In this document: piece after piece, positions 52,035-64,000 of the stretch
Numbering within the stretch: position 1 is the stretch's first letter
How the letters are laid out: every line of letters starts with the position of its first letter
From: Flaccisagitta enflata
Lineage: Eukaryota; Chaetognatha; Sagittoidea; Aphragmophora
Length of the DNA: 64,000 bases
Assembly (NCBI GenBank): GCA_965153355.1
Contig: OZ231126.1
Coordinates: 50,592,001 to 50,656,000, forward strand
Reading direction: 5' to 3'
The notes under the pieces: generated by a model
The model's input: the letters and a program-made list of their open reading frames with translations, nothing else
The model's database searches: none
Told to the model about the DNA's origin: nothing
Translations under genes and position numbers: made by a program

Positions 52035-52123
52035 TTAAAACCAGGGGCGTATTTGATGGGGCGTCAGGGACAGCAGCTGCTGCCCTTTTAGTTGGGACAC
52101 AAACCCCATCGGGACACAGATGG

Positions 52124-52124
52124 T

Positions 52125-52208
<84 letters not shown>
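52124..52208. repeat. (GA)n microsatellite
   Basis: About 42 units. Confidence 0.95.
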
Positions 52209-52210
<2 letters not shown>

Positions 52211-52739
52211 TCGAAATGTTTCCAGCTGTAGCACAGTGGGGTTTTATGGGATCGATCTACAGAGCCTATTCATTCCCTTGGCCATTCATATAGTTGTCTA
52301 GGTTGATGCCCTTGACTGTCTTCATCAACCAGATCGATCTGAATCAAGTTCCAAGTTTTCACCAAAAAATCAAAATTCTCTTTTAAAATGTCTGATGAAA
52401 AACTATTTTGCTTTACTCCCAAGAGCCAAAAAGTACAATGCTCCAAATGAGGTGAAATTTTTGACAATGACTATGCTTAACATCATATAATAAAACATCA
52501 TCCTTGGGCTTGTTTATGCTTTAACTAGTAAACATTTTACACTGTAGTAAAGCAAGACTTTCCTTTATATGATAACACAATAGTTAAATCAAAAAGCAAT
52601 ACTAATAAGTAATACTAGTTGCGTAATTAGCTCCATAGGTAATAGATAAATAATTGGGAGTCCCAATATGGGACACAAGACTCGTTGAGACACAGATTTT
52701 GGCTTGCTGCCCCAATTATTTGGGCTCAAATACGCCCCT
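52209..52739. other. Non-coding stretch
   Basis: The block accaggggcgtatttg near 52040 recurs inverted as caaatacgcccctgattaaa at 52726. The segment 52035-52745 is therefore flanked by inverted copies next to two (CAA)n tracts, and may be one inserted element. Confidence 0.45.
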
Positions 52740-52901
52740 GATTAAAACAAAAACAACAACATTAAAAAGAACAACAACAACAACATTAAAAACGACAACA
52801 TCAACAACAACAACATTAACAACAACAACATTAATAACAACAACAACAACAACAACAACAACAACCACAACAACCACAACAACAACAGCAACGACGACAG
52901 C

Positions 52902-52995
<94 letters not shown>
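52740..52995. repeat. (CAA)n-rich microsatellite
   Basis: aacaacatt units give way to pure CAA from about 52900. Poly-Thr and poly-Val frames are artefacts. Confidence 0.95.
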
Positions 52996-53476
52996 CAAAT
53001 ATACGAGCGCAAACCACAAATTATTCACTTGCGTTTTACGCGCAATTTCCATGAAGCTGTTTTGGTTGGCACTTTTTCAGAGATGCTTCCTCTTATCAAT
53101 ATTATTTTCATCGCGTTGCCTCGGATGAAATTGGAAAAAAAAATGAAACCAGATTTAGAATCAGCAAGATCAAAACTATATGTCCCCTTGAGTACAGCGG
53201 CGTACAGGCATTTTTACAAGCGCAAAAGTATCTTATTTCACAGTAAGTCTCATTTCTCTAAACCTCACTTTTTTTTACTCGCTGAAAAATGACATTCTGA
53301 CTCTATGGGCCCTTTCTACATAATACTAGACAAGCAAAATGATTAATTTTTCATTTTTTTATCACATTTTCATAGTCTGTTCGCTTGTTTAAAAAATCAG
53401 TCAACTTTTTTTCCAACCTGATTACTCCACAATCTGCCGTGCAAATGTTCCTAGGAAAAGAAAGAAAGATTGAATT
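52996..53476. other. Non-coding or weakly coding stretch
   Basis: A frame continuing from the CAA repeat (LRFTRNFHEAVLVGTF...) is open to 53292. It has no recognisable domain and I do not call it a gene. Confidence 0.3.
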
Positions 53477-53725
53477 AACAAGTGACGCCGGGTCACAATA
53501 TCATTGCGGACGGGTGGGCAGGGGCAGCCAACCCCCAGCCTCACCCCAACCCCCTTCCCACACACTACCATACGCCCACACACATTCAATGACAACTGCA
53601 GCATCGTAAATGCGCGTTTCTTGCGTTTTCAACTCGGGCGTGACGGACCGACGGACGGACCAACGGATGGACGGATGGACAGACGGACAAAGCCTCTTAT
53701 AGAGTTGCGTGTCCGCAACTAAAAA
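53477..53725 (+). mobile_element. TH-family element, atatcattgcgg type
   Basis: It has AACAAGTGACGCCGGGTCAC (a 5' hairpin), aatatcattgcggacgggtg, ggcaggggcagccaaccc, ttttcaactcgggcgtgacg and (acgg)n, and ends AGAGTTGCGTGTCCGCAACT plus AAAAA. Confidence 0.85.
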
Positions 53726-54329
53726 TGATGCTTCCCGACGTCGAAAAGTCTTGAAAAGCGCACCATCTGAAAGAGCACAAAAAGATCTTCCGGACGCATA
53801 TTTCATTTTGGATCATTTTACAGTTTTGATCAATTTTTTGGGCATTTCCGCACACTCAATAAGCCGCAATTTTTCGTCATTTCGTTCTGAAAATGATTTC
53901 AAGTGCGATTGGAATTACTTATAAAACCTATCAATGATTTTACAAAGAAATTAAAAAGAAAGGTATGTTCTGCGATATTTGACAGCACTTTTGACCACCT
54001 TCTAATTGGAATATCAAAAAAACAAAAAAATATCAAAAATATCAAATATCAAATATCAAAAAATATCAAAAAATCAAAAAAATTGGAATATCAAAAAAAC
54101 GCTTTCAATTGACAGTTTTTTCTGCAGATTCCAAATCTGCCGCAGAATTGGAATTATAGAACTTTGAAATTTCGGATTTCCTGTTGGGGTGGAGTTTATG
54201 GAAGGTTAGGGGACGAGCTACAACTTAAAAATTATAAGGCTGGAACCGCATCTCCGTTTGAAAAAAACTCGCCCCCTGAAGTGTCTAGGGTCACGACAGG
54301 CGTAAATCACCACTGATCTAGATGCTCTT
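53726..54329. other. Non-coding stretch with (ATCAAA)n
   Basis: atatcaaaaa words are repeated at 54010-54100. The open frame at 53709-53924 begins inside the TH element and has no recognisable domain. Confidence 0.4.
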
Positions 54330-54799
54330 GGTTTTGTTTGACGGAGATTCGATTTCTTACGCGGCTTTCTCTGAGTAAGCTAATTTTTTTTAACTTCTAA
54401 GGGGCCCCTAAGGGCTCCCAAAAAAGCCCCTAAAGAGATTTTTTTTTGAAAAAATAAGTGGAGTGCAATAGATTGGAAATGACCTAATTCGCCTAGATCC
54501 AAAATCTTGAAATTTGATTTTTTAAAAAAAACTTTGATATTTTTTGTGTCGCGACTTGGGTCTTAGAAAAAAAAATTAAAAATTTTTTTTTTGGAAAATG
54601 GTCTTCAAAAGTAGGGTGCAAATGAGTGGAAATGACCTAATTCGCCTAGATCCAATACCCTGAAAAATACTTTTTTTTTCAAAAATCTTTTTTATTATTT
54701 TTACTTTGGGCCTCTAAAAATTTTTGAAAAAATATTTTTTTGAAAAATGGTCTTTAAAAGTGGGATGTAATCGATAGGAAATGACTTAATTTGCCTTGA
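54330..54799. repeat. Family-G tandem repeats, three units
   Basis: The block ggaaatgacctaattcgcct (agatccaa) recurs at about 54475, 54630 and 54777, with poly-A/poly-T spacers. It is inverted relative to 48950-49170. Confidence 0.65.
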
Positions 54800-55050
54800 T
54801 CTCGCTCTCTTGCTCTTGCTCTCGCTCTCTCGCTCTCTCTCTCTCGCTCTCGCTCTCTTGCTCTCGCTCTCTCACTCCCTGTTCCCACGCTCTCGCTCTC
54901 TCGCTCTCGCTCTCGCTCTCTCGCTCTCGCTCTCACTCTTGCTCTCTCGCTTTCTCGCTCTCTCGCTCTCTTGCTCTTGCTCTCGCTCTTGGGCCCTCGC
55001 TCTCACTCTTGCTCTTGCTCTTGCTCTCGCTCTCGCAGTTGCTCTTTCTC
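54800..55050. repeat. (CTCGCT)n / (CTTGCT)n hexamer repeat
   Basis: About 250 bp of ctcgctctct-type words. The Ser/Leu-rich and Arg/Glu-rich frames are artefacts. Confidence 0.95.
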
Positions 55051-56681
55051 TGCCATACTTCACTAGAGATCATTTTCGCGACGAAGGAACAAAGACATTT
55101 CCATGGAACAGTGGGAAAAAAAATGATTGACACCAGTGGAAGAAATGACATCTTTCATGATACTGACCTTGTAGCTTTTTCGACATTAAAAAAACTATAA
55201 TGTTTAATAATTTAACCCTCATGATCATTTAAATAAAAGATTGTACTTGGTGTCATTGTTGATAAGAAAGATAAATATGTCATATGGTTTACGCATGTTA
55301 ACGCTATTTTTCAGTTGAGAAAAATATTCAAGCTTCTTAAACAAAATCTGAAAACAGTATGCATAAAATTGCTAGTAAGTCGGGGTGCAAACGAAGGAAA
55401 AGTTTCGGTTTCAGACTCTTTCTATAATTATATTAATAACCAGATTATAATTCTTTAAATAAAATTTTTAGTTTTGTAGTTAAGAATTATCTTATTAGTA
55501 AAAGAAAACCTAGTATGATAAAGGCACTGCTTCGTTTTATTGATAAAGACAAGAAATGATCAATCAAAGTAATAGATTCTTTTAAAATGATAGAGCAAAA
55601 ATTCAAAACCTGTGAAGGGAAAATTCTAAGACTTAAACAAATTGAACAATTTTGCATTTCTAAGAACATGGCCCTCATCTTATATGTTCTTAGAATGAGG
55701 CCATGTTTTTGAAAATGCAAAATTTTACATTTAGAGAGAGTCTTAAAATTTTCCCTAAGACAAGTCAAATTGCAAAATCAATTATTTTCAGAATTCCTTC
55801 ATATTTCCTCCCCTTTTTACTTTCGCAGCACTCTCCTTTTTTCTCCTTTTTAATAACCAATGCTTTTCCATGCAAAACTGAAATAAATATAACATAATAA
55901 TTGCAAATTTTGATGAAAAAAATCTAAATCAGTGAAATTTAAGATATTGAAAAAATTGGTTTGACTCGTGAAATTTGGTGGCCGTATGCACCTCGACGTA
56001 AGCAGAATTGTTTCTATTATTCACCGGCCTTAGCAACGATTTTGATGCAGCGGCATTTTAATTGACCGATGCCTTTTCGTCATCGCCCTGTTTCTACATT
56101 ATTTCCTCCTCCACCTCGTCCCCCGTTTCTAAGCGCTACACACCACACACCACACCACACCACACCACCGACACTTTTCATATGGAAATTAATAAAAGAT
56201 GAGAGGTTCAGCGTTTCCGCGCAATCATTACTAAGAATACTAGGAGTTAGCTTCGGATTTCGTTTAATGAATATGATGGACGATTAATGACGATGATTGC
56301 GCGTCTAATTATTTCCCTTACTTCTTATTTCTCTCGCGTTTATATAATGGAAAACTAGGAGTGATGCGCGTAGTAACTAGTCAGTGAGGGCTCACAAGGC
56401 CCTCTTCCATATTCTTAGTTTGGGTATAGTGAGGGATGTTGTTCCACCTGTCATACTTTATAAATTATAAACATTATGATTTGTGTCATGTGTCGATCCA
56501 TCGGTCAGTCTCTCCGTCAAGTTTGCTCTGCAGTCCGCAGTTACTTGGCCTTCCATCAAAGCAGCGGGAGTGTAAATCATTGAATCGCCTTTGATTTCTC
56601 CCCCCCCCCCTTTTTTTATTTTCTTCCCCGTGTCGCGTCGCGATGCATTGAAAAAATAAAAACTTATAGACCTTTAGACCT
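55051..56681. other. Non-coding stretch with one hairpin
   Basis: A palindrome at about 55610-55775 is centred near 55685 (arms include taagaacatggcc and its inverse, and gggaaaattctaagac). Also present are (caccacac)n at 56135-56170 and a C10T7 run near 56600. No gene was recognised. Confidence 0.45.
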
Positions 56682-57417
56682 ATACATTTTAGGATTGAAT
56701 AGTTACAGTACTTTCCGAGAAAACACGGCTAAAACTGGAGGATTAATTTTTATTTTAATTTCATTTCCCAAACTTAATTTTTGTATCTAAGCAATTAAAA
56801 AATAATTAATTCCATGAACATATTTGGCTGTTGAAAAAAATAACTCGTGAAATCAAAGTGCATGAAGACATCAGAATTGAGTGTTCTAACCCAGACCATT
56901 GGATTCGGCAGAAAATTTTACCTATCCTAGACTGCAAGAACAGCTCAGTCAGACAATTATTTAGGATTTTATGGCCATTTAAAGTTTTTAAGGACAATTG
57001 TCCTAAATTATTTTAAGACAATTGTCCTTAAAAACTTGAAATGGCTATAAAATCTGAAATAATTGTCTGACTGAGCTGTTCTTTGTAATCTAGAATAGAT
57101 ACATTTTCTGCCAATCAATGGTGGTCAGACACTCAGCTACGATGTCTTCATGCACTGATTATTCCACACAAGCAGCAAATATTCAAGGAAATTAGTGTGC
57201 TGAGTAAGTTAGATACAAGTAAGATTTGAAAATAGTAAAAAAATTAATCCTCAATTCCAGAGTCAGAATATATATACATTTTAGGATTTTACATTTTACA
57301 TTTTACATTTTACATTTTACATTTATATACATTTTACATTTTACATTTTACATTTTACATTTTACCTTTTAGGATTTTACATTTTACCTATACATTTTAG
57401 GATTGAATAGTTATGGC
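56682..57417. mobile_element. Palindromic fold-back element bounded by 27-bp direct repeats
   Basis: The arms are centred near 57008 (gacaattgtcct on each side) and extend out to gaggattaattttt at about 56739 and its inverse at about 57252. Then follows (acattttac)n to 57385. The sequence cctatacattttaggattga is present at both 56682 and 57386, with the flanking atagtta also duplicated. The long direct repeat may be a target duplication or a segmental duplication. Confidence 0.8.
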
Positions 57418-57706
57418 ACCACTACGGTGGTGCTATTCTTGCTCAACTACATCGACGGAATTACAAGAGCAGATTTTGATAAAGCAGAACTTGCGCGACA
57501 CACGTTCCTTTGGTGTTATCAATTTTTTTTTATTGAAAAAAGAAAAAAAGAAACACATCCACTTAGTCATATTCACCGGCACGCTTATTTCATCTGTTCT
57601 ACATCCTTTTTGATATGCATACTTACTTACTTACCATGTCCGCTTTTCTTAAGGTGAAAAATGATGCCGTGATGATGACAACAGCGATGATTATGATGAT
57701 GATGAT
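57418..57706. other. Non-coding stretch
   Basis: Two overlapping short frames are present. None is recognised. Confidence 0.3.
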
Positions 57707-57744
57707 ATGGATGTAGATAGTGCGGCGACGAAAATAATGGCGGA

Positions 57745-57831
<87 letters not shown>

Positions 57832-57865
57832 AATGATGATGATGATAATGATAATGATGGTGAAA
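57707..57865. repeat. (GAT)n microsatellite
   Basis: Pure ATG/GAT triplets at 57744-57830 with flanking imperfect units. Confidence 0.95.
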
Positions 57866-58072
57866 CCATTGATCTTGATCATGAAAAGGAGAGAGAGGAA
57901 TGATTGCATTTCATGAAAGAGAGGATATCAATATGAAAACAACGGTGAGGAATGAGGAAGGACGTATGACGATGACAAATTATGTTTTGTTGTCACTTGT
58001 CACATTCTGCCATGGAAACACTTCATTCAATCTCAGAGTCGGAAGGCAGGAAGCTAAAAAAGGGGTTCTGCG

Positions 58073-59036
<964 letters not shown>

Positions 59037-59740
59037 GCACATGGAAGTTTTACGGAGGGAGAGATGAAAGGAGAATACATTTTCTGTTACATCTTTCATA
59101 ACAAGGTTAAAATCTTCACTTAGGTTTGCTCTGTAACCCGGATCGGTCGGTTAGTGTCAATAGATTTTTCTGGAATTCTTCTTATCTTTCTAGTCTTGTT
59201 TACTTTTTTATTTCTTTGCGGTTTTTGTTTATTCTGGAGCACCAGTTAAGTCTGCATGATCAGTCAAGGTCAAGAACAAAGCCATGAGGAGCTGTCATGA
59301 TGTCACATTACGTGGAAAGGTCGCAACAAGCAGAGAAGACTACAGTGGAGGCGGCAAGGAGAACGAGGTTCACATCAGAGAAATAGCAACATGGATAAAC
59401 AAGCATCGTGCGATCTGCAAGCTGGAGAGGATGGGTTTGACTGAGATTTGGAGCCCAGAGGGTGGAAAATCATGTTGTCGTCATCTTCAGAAGATCTTGG
59501 TCAGTTTAAGTCTCATACACTCACCTTCTTTTTCTTTGTGATTACTTAGGCCGCTACATTGCAATACATTCCTGTTGTTTGACAATATATTCGGATTTCA
59601 TCTCTCAACTGTCGTAAAACTGTAGTATTGCGCTAGCAATATGGAAGTTTTACGGAGGGAGAGATGAAAGGAGAATACATTTTCTGTTACATCTTTCATA
59701 ACAAGGTTAAAATCTTCACTTAGGTTTGCTCTGTAACCCA
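59037..59740. repeat. Exact ~97-bp duplication 0.6 kb apart, with a possible exon between
   Basis: The segment atggaagttttacggaggga... through ggtttgctctgtaac occurs at 59040 and again at 59641 without visible change. Between them a plus-strand frame at 59284-59541 (EIATWINKHRAICKLERMGL) is open and followed by a donor-like TTG|GTCAGT at about 59499. The family is unknown and the exon status is weak. Confidence 0.5.
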
Positions 59741-60633
59741 CCCCTCCCACCCATCAGGGAGTTTGTCACCGTCAAGAGGAAGAATTTTTCTTCAATCATC
59801 AACTCTTAGTTATGGTGGTTGAGTTTTAGAATTAATTGGCATGCTTAACATATTCATGGGTCATTTTATTACAATCCCGGTGATAACTTGAGCTCGCTAC
59901 ACATACATATTTTGGCAATTTCTCATTCAGGTGGTTTGTATTCAAATCAAAGTTATGTGTTATCTATGAGATTGCTAAAGTTTTTAGAGGGTTATTCAAA
60001 TTTGGTGAGGGGGCTCACAAGGGATCACAGTTGCGTGTTTTGATGTAGGTCATAATTGCAGGATTTATGTTTACGGTTTGAGCGGGACCCTAGTCACGGA
60101 GAAAAGTTAACAGGTATCAACTATCAACAGGAATTAAGGTAGAATCTGCGTAGATTTTAAAATGAACACGGTTTATTGTTAGTGGTAGTCTGGATGTGAC
60201 GGAAAACTCTTGCATTTTCTCCATTTACTCTAACATTATCGTAAAAGTCTTATTTTAGGCTTGTCAACAAGCAGATCTTCGTTGTTAGAATTTTGTGAAA
60301 AACGAGCAGAGCTGATTCTGTCAGAGAATATCATAAACAAAAAATTTAAGAGATCTATACAGCTTGTAATGCTGCTAAAAAAGGGAAAGACAGTGCTGCC
60401 CCCATTTAGCCAGTCGACACGCTCCTGGCTAAGCAATGTCAGCACTGAGGGCTGACAAACTCTGGTCGATTTTATCCCAGATACTATTTACGATTAAAAC
60501 CAAATTGTATTATTGTATGAATCATATCATGCACTGGAGGAGTTTTAACTATCCTTATTCTGCCAGTCGAAAATCCTGGCTTTCAATGAGGAGTCAAAAT
60601 AAGGGCTCAGGCGAGAAGGAAGTTAATACAACA
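59741..60633. other. Non-coding or weakly coding stretch
   Basis: A frame of 64 codons at 60261-60455 follows an acceptor-like gtcttattttag at 60258. It is not recognised. Confidence 0.3.
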
Positions 60634-61384
60634 CGGGCAGCGGCCCCAAAGGGCCGATGTCCTGTAAGTCTTCCAGGGGTGAATTTCCATACGATCGTCC
60701 GTCCCCCAGGAAAGCTTCTCAAGCCTCTCCAAATCCAGCTTTCTTGGGCCTCCGTCCAACCTCTCCAGGCCTCAAGTTTGGCCTCTCAGGCCTCAAATCC
60801 GGCCTCTCAGGCCTCAAATCCGGCCTCTCAGGCCTCAAATCCAGTCTCCTAAGCCTCAAATCCAGCCTCTCAGGCCTCAAATCAGCCTCTGGGCCTCAAT
60901 CCAGCCTCTGGGCTCAAATCCAACCTCTCAGGCCTCAACTCCAACCTCTTGGTACAAAATCCAACCTCAGGCCTCAATCCGGCCTCTCAGGCCTCAAATT
61001 TTTGGCCTCTTTCGGCTCAAATCCAGTCTCTCAGGCCTCAAATCCAGCCTCTCAGGCCTCAAATCCAGGCTCTCAGGCCTCAAATCCAGCCTCTCGGGCC
61101 TCAAATCCAGCCTCTTGGGCCTCAAATCCAGCCTCTTGGGCCTCGTATCCAGCCTCTCAGACCTCAAGTTCCTATTGAATAACATGGAAAATTGACAAAA
61201 AATTGAAAAAAAATGCAAAATTCCCAAATGTGCCCTTTCAGGACGTATGGAAATTCACCCCTGTGTCCTACAGGACATCGGCCCTTTGGGGCCGCTGCCC
61301 TGCTCTCACTCCACTTCTTCAGCTAATCACTCCAAGCAGGGCATCGGGTACCGCTGACCATGTGCGATCCTTGGATGACTTGTT
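60634..61384. mobile_element. F-family fold-back element (copy 6)
   Basis: The left end has GGGCAGCGGCCCCAAAGGGC, gatgtcctgtaagtc and ggggtgaatttccatacg. The middle has about 20 units of caggcctcaaatccagcctct. The right end is the inverse (cgtatggaaattcacccc, tcctacaggacatcggccc, ggggccgctgccctgc), then the outer block gcatcgggtaccgctgacca ending near 61384. Confidence 0.85.
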
Positions 61385-64000
61385 CTTGTATTCAGGTCTC
61401 TCTAGTGATTTGGCTTGGAAGTGGATGTAATGTTTCCTAAAAAACCCTTTCTTATGGGGCAATTCATATTTTGCAGGGGCTATCTTCATGTCATGGACGA
61501 CTTCACGTCGGCTTGGGATTGTTATTTTTTGAAATGAATTTCCAGGGCACCTGCTACAGTTAATCATGCGCATTCAAGATTTGGAGGGATTTCAGAATTC
61601 AAACAGATGTGATGAAGTGGTTTGCAATAAATCATGTTTTGAGTGTCTTTGATAGTCTGTATGGTCAAACCTTCAATTTATCACACATCAATTCCAGCAG
61701 GTTTCCGAGGCCAGCTTATCCTTTTCCTTTTATTTAGAATTACGTATGTGAGCAGGTACGGCGCTGACATTATAAGGGTTACCTCTGGCTATGTCGCCAA
61801 ATTTACAATATGTTCTTGCACATAATTTTTGGTGTAACTCCCTCAGAAAAGGGAAAGATTGCAGCCATTAGATTGCTGGTTTGTTGCAATCGCTGTCAAT
61901 TCTGTCACAATTGATCATCAGGTGCTTTTCGATTTTTTCTGATACTATCGTCAAAGCATTGTTGTCACGACCTGCTTTCGATTTCATCTCTGAACTGTCT
62001 AAACGTTCGGTCATAGTTAGCCGTACAATCATCGTTGACAAGGGTGTCAACTCACGAAGTTCAGTCTTTTATTGTTGTTACATGACATTTCATATAGAGA
62101 GTAGGACCTCTTTATAGCATTTTGTTTTCCCATTTTGAATCAGGTAGTTATGTAATATGAGCCTTTAATCGTTTTGCAGGTTTCGAATTTTACGTGACTT
62201 GGCTTACTAACAATTTCTGCTTTAACAAATGGAGTTTTTGGATTTCATTAAAATTCATATACAATTCTAGCAGTTTTCCTTTGACTCCCCCCATTTCTTC
62301 TCGAGGTTCATGGCGAAGGATGCGAAACATGCTCAAAATGAAAAGGAACAATAGACATATATTTTCTCGCCTGTTTGGTATTTTCATTTATTTCATAGCT
62401 CGATATGCGAAACAAAACCGCGACACGACAATCGTCTCAGCAACCCTCAATTTGTCTTGCAATGATTTAAAAAAGGGAAAATAAGTGTAGTCTTTTTCAG
62501 GAAGCCCGTGGTCTTCATCAGCAGATTCAGCATTTGGATAAAATAAAGAACAAGGGATGGTCCAGTTGTCTCGGGTTTAATCTTTCTATTTAATCTAATC
62601 TAATCTTTCTATCTAATCTAATCTAATCAATTCTATTTTTCAGGTTTGCAGGAGGATGCAATTGAACTAAGTTGGGGATATCTCTACATCTTAAGAAATC
62701 AGACTATCACAAAATGTGCAGAGTGCCGATAAGATGTTTAATAAGTTCAAAATGTTCTTACAATCAGTATTTCGTACACTGCTTTTTGTGACAGGACGAA
62801 GCAAGCCATTTTAATTGCAGGCTTGTAAATTGGGGATAACCTCTTTCTTTTGGACCAGTTATGCCTACATAGAATGGGATCCAGATGAAGATTGAGATTG
62901 AAAGTTGCAATTCTTACATACAGACTTAAAGATCTCAGCTGGAAAGTCAAGGAGAGGATGCGCATGTTTTTTGGGGTTTCATAGTTGTCTTTACTGATAT
63001 TGATTTCGTTGTGTCTGCATTGCTTTAATCATCCTTGTGCTTATTTTTCATTTTGTCGTGAAACATGTTTGACTGGGTAAAAAAGGAAATATCCTTGTAT
63101 CCTAGTTGCTGAGTTGACATCCAGCAGCACTCCCAAATAGCTCTCGTCAGCAGCTAAATGGAATGACCACAGGTCCATAGAAATCTCGTTAAGTAAGTGA
63201 CTACATTTGTCACAACAATTGGATTGAGTCAATTTTGTCTATGACTGGTTATGACTGTTTAGTCAAATTGTCATGGTTAGTCTTTGGTTGATTTACAATT
63301 TCCTTTATCGTCAAAGCATTGTTGTCACGACCTGCTTTCGATTTCCTCTCTGAACTGTCTAAGCCTTCTGTCATAGCTGGTCTTACAGTCAATCTTTTAA
63401 AAGGCTGTCAACTTATGAAGTTCAGTCTATTGGTTGTTGCGACATTATTCCTTGAAAGGAAGGACCTGCTAAGGTCGTCTATTTTGCCAGTTCGAACAGG
63501 TAGATATTTTATGAAATCCATTCAACTAATTATTCATCATTTTCAGGTTCCGAATTGTACAAGACATGACTTTCTAATGACTTTTGCATTTCCAGATGGA
63601 GATTTTAGCCCTCATTTCAGTCTTGACTCGGTGTTAGCAGTTTCCTTTTTACTCCCTATTCGTCTCTATCGAGGTATATGGCGTTGGATGCTCAAGATAA
63701 AGGGAATGGAAAGAAAAGTCCCTTCGAAGTTTTGAATGTAGTCGTCAAGACCAACATCTTGTTGGTGCTTCGACTAAGCTTATACATGGCAGTTCGCAGT
63801 ATACAGCCGTCAAACTTTGGTTTCGGCTCATTATTTGGTTATCTACGAGGTTAAGTTTTCACGCTCTTGATCGAATTTCGACTATTGTGTGTATGTAGCT
63901 ATCAAACTGCCGGTTTGGCTCTCGCCTATGTCGCATATAAAGTTGTTAATAATCAAACTATCTTTTGCAGATATGCCTTTTGAGTTGAAAGATCATATAC
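61385..64000 (+). other. Internally duplicated unique sequence with acceptor-like sites
   Basis: Positions 61948-62250 and 63306-63600 are diverged direct copies (gtcaaagcattgttgtcacg, ctgctttcgatttc, tgaactgtctaa). Several pyrimidine-AG sites occur: gttttgcag at 62179, ctttttcag at 62500, atttttcag at 62643, attttcag at 63546 and cttttgcag at 63970. Short frames after two of them look weakly coding (EARGLHQQIQHLDKIKNKG from 62501; LQEDAIELSWGYLYILRNQ from 62644). It may be a split gene with duplicated exons or a long non-coding RNA. I cannot identify it. Confidence 0.35.

Noticed and set aside
52654-53292. Poly-Thr protein of 212 codons
   Set aside because: Most of it is (CAA)n. The downstream 90 codons show no domain and no splice support.
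60657-61178. 173-codon Ser/Leu-rich frame with SGLKSGL repeats
   Set aside because: It is the F-family 21-bp minisatellite read in frame.

Overview
This window is animal nuclear DNA, very probably from an invertebrate. It has split coding exons with GT-AG introns, no operon-like gene packing, a Penelope-like retroelement, non-LTR reverse-transcriptase remains, many fold-back and MITE-like elements, and a very high load of microsatellites. No tRNA, rRNA or CRISPR array was recognised. Most long open frames here are translations of simple repeats and are not genes.

The main content is a RAG1-like recombinase gene on the minus strand, about 26.0 to 18.75 kb. I rebuilt it from twelve exons (24.2 to 18.75 kb) whose splice phases all agree, plus three less certain upstream exons. 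It carries the GGRP motif of the nonamer-binding domain, all three acidic residues of the DDE active site, the C-x2-C and H-x4-H zinc ligands, and a C-terminal zinc-knuckle tail like that of ProtoRAG RAG1L proteins. The RING region of vertebrate RAG1 is missing, and a polyglutamine tract stands in its place. Upstream exons encode hydrophobic segments and end in a 2A-like GVERNPGP motif that is split by an intron. A plus-strand exon at 14.5 kb resembles a kelch repeat of RAG2. Its convergent orientation relative to RAG1L is the one expected for a RAG1-RAG2 pair, but this is only a hypothesis.

Layout: 0-18.7 kb holds two or three unidentified coding exons, a decayed non-LTR reverse transcriptase and many short nonautonomous elements. 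18.7-26 kb is RAG1L, with microsatellites or transposon fragments in most introns. 26.6-29.9 kb is a very homogeneous array of an 81-bp G-rich unit (about 40 copies). 30.8-38.1 kb is a Penelope-like element (RT plus GIY-YIG, minus strand) split by a 5-kb composite fold-back element that carries 410-bp direct repeats. 38.8-39.1 kb is a hAT-type MITE with a perfect 8-bp target duplication. 40.8-47.6 kb is a giant interrupted inverted repeat. 47.6-58.2 kb is mainly microsatellites, short elements and palindromes. 59-64 kb contains internally duplicated unique sequence with several splice-acceptor-like sites and no confirmed gene.

One superfamily of short elements recurs about 20 times. It starts with AACAAGGCC, contains runs of ACGG or ACCA tetramers, and ends in a small hairpin followed by CTAAAAA. 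It is called TH (terminal hairpin) below. A second family, called F, is built as fold-back arms (GGGCAGCGGCCCC...) around a 20-bp minisatellite.
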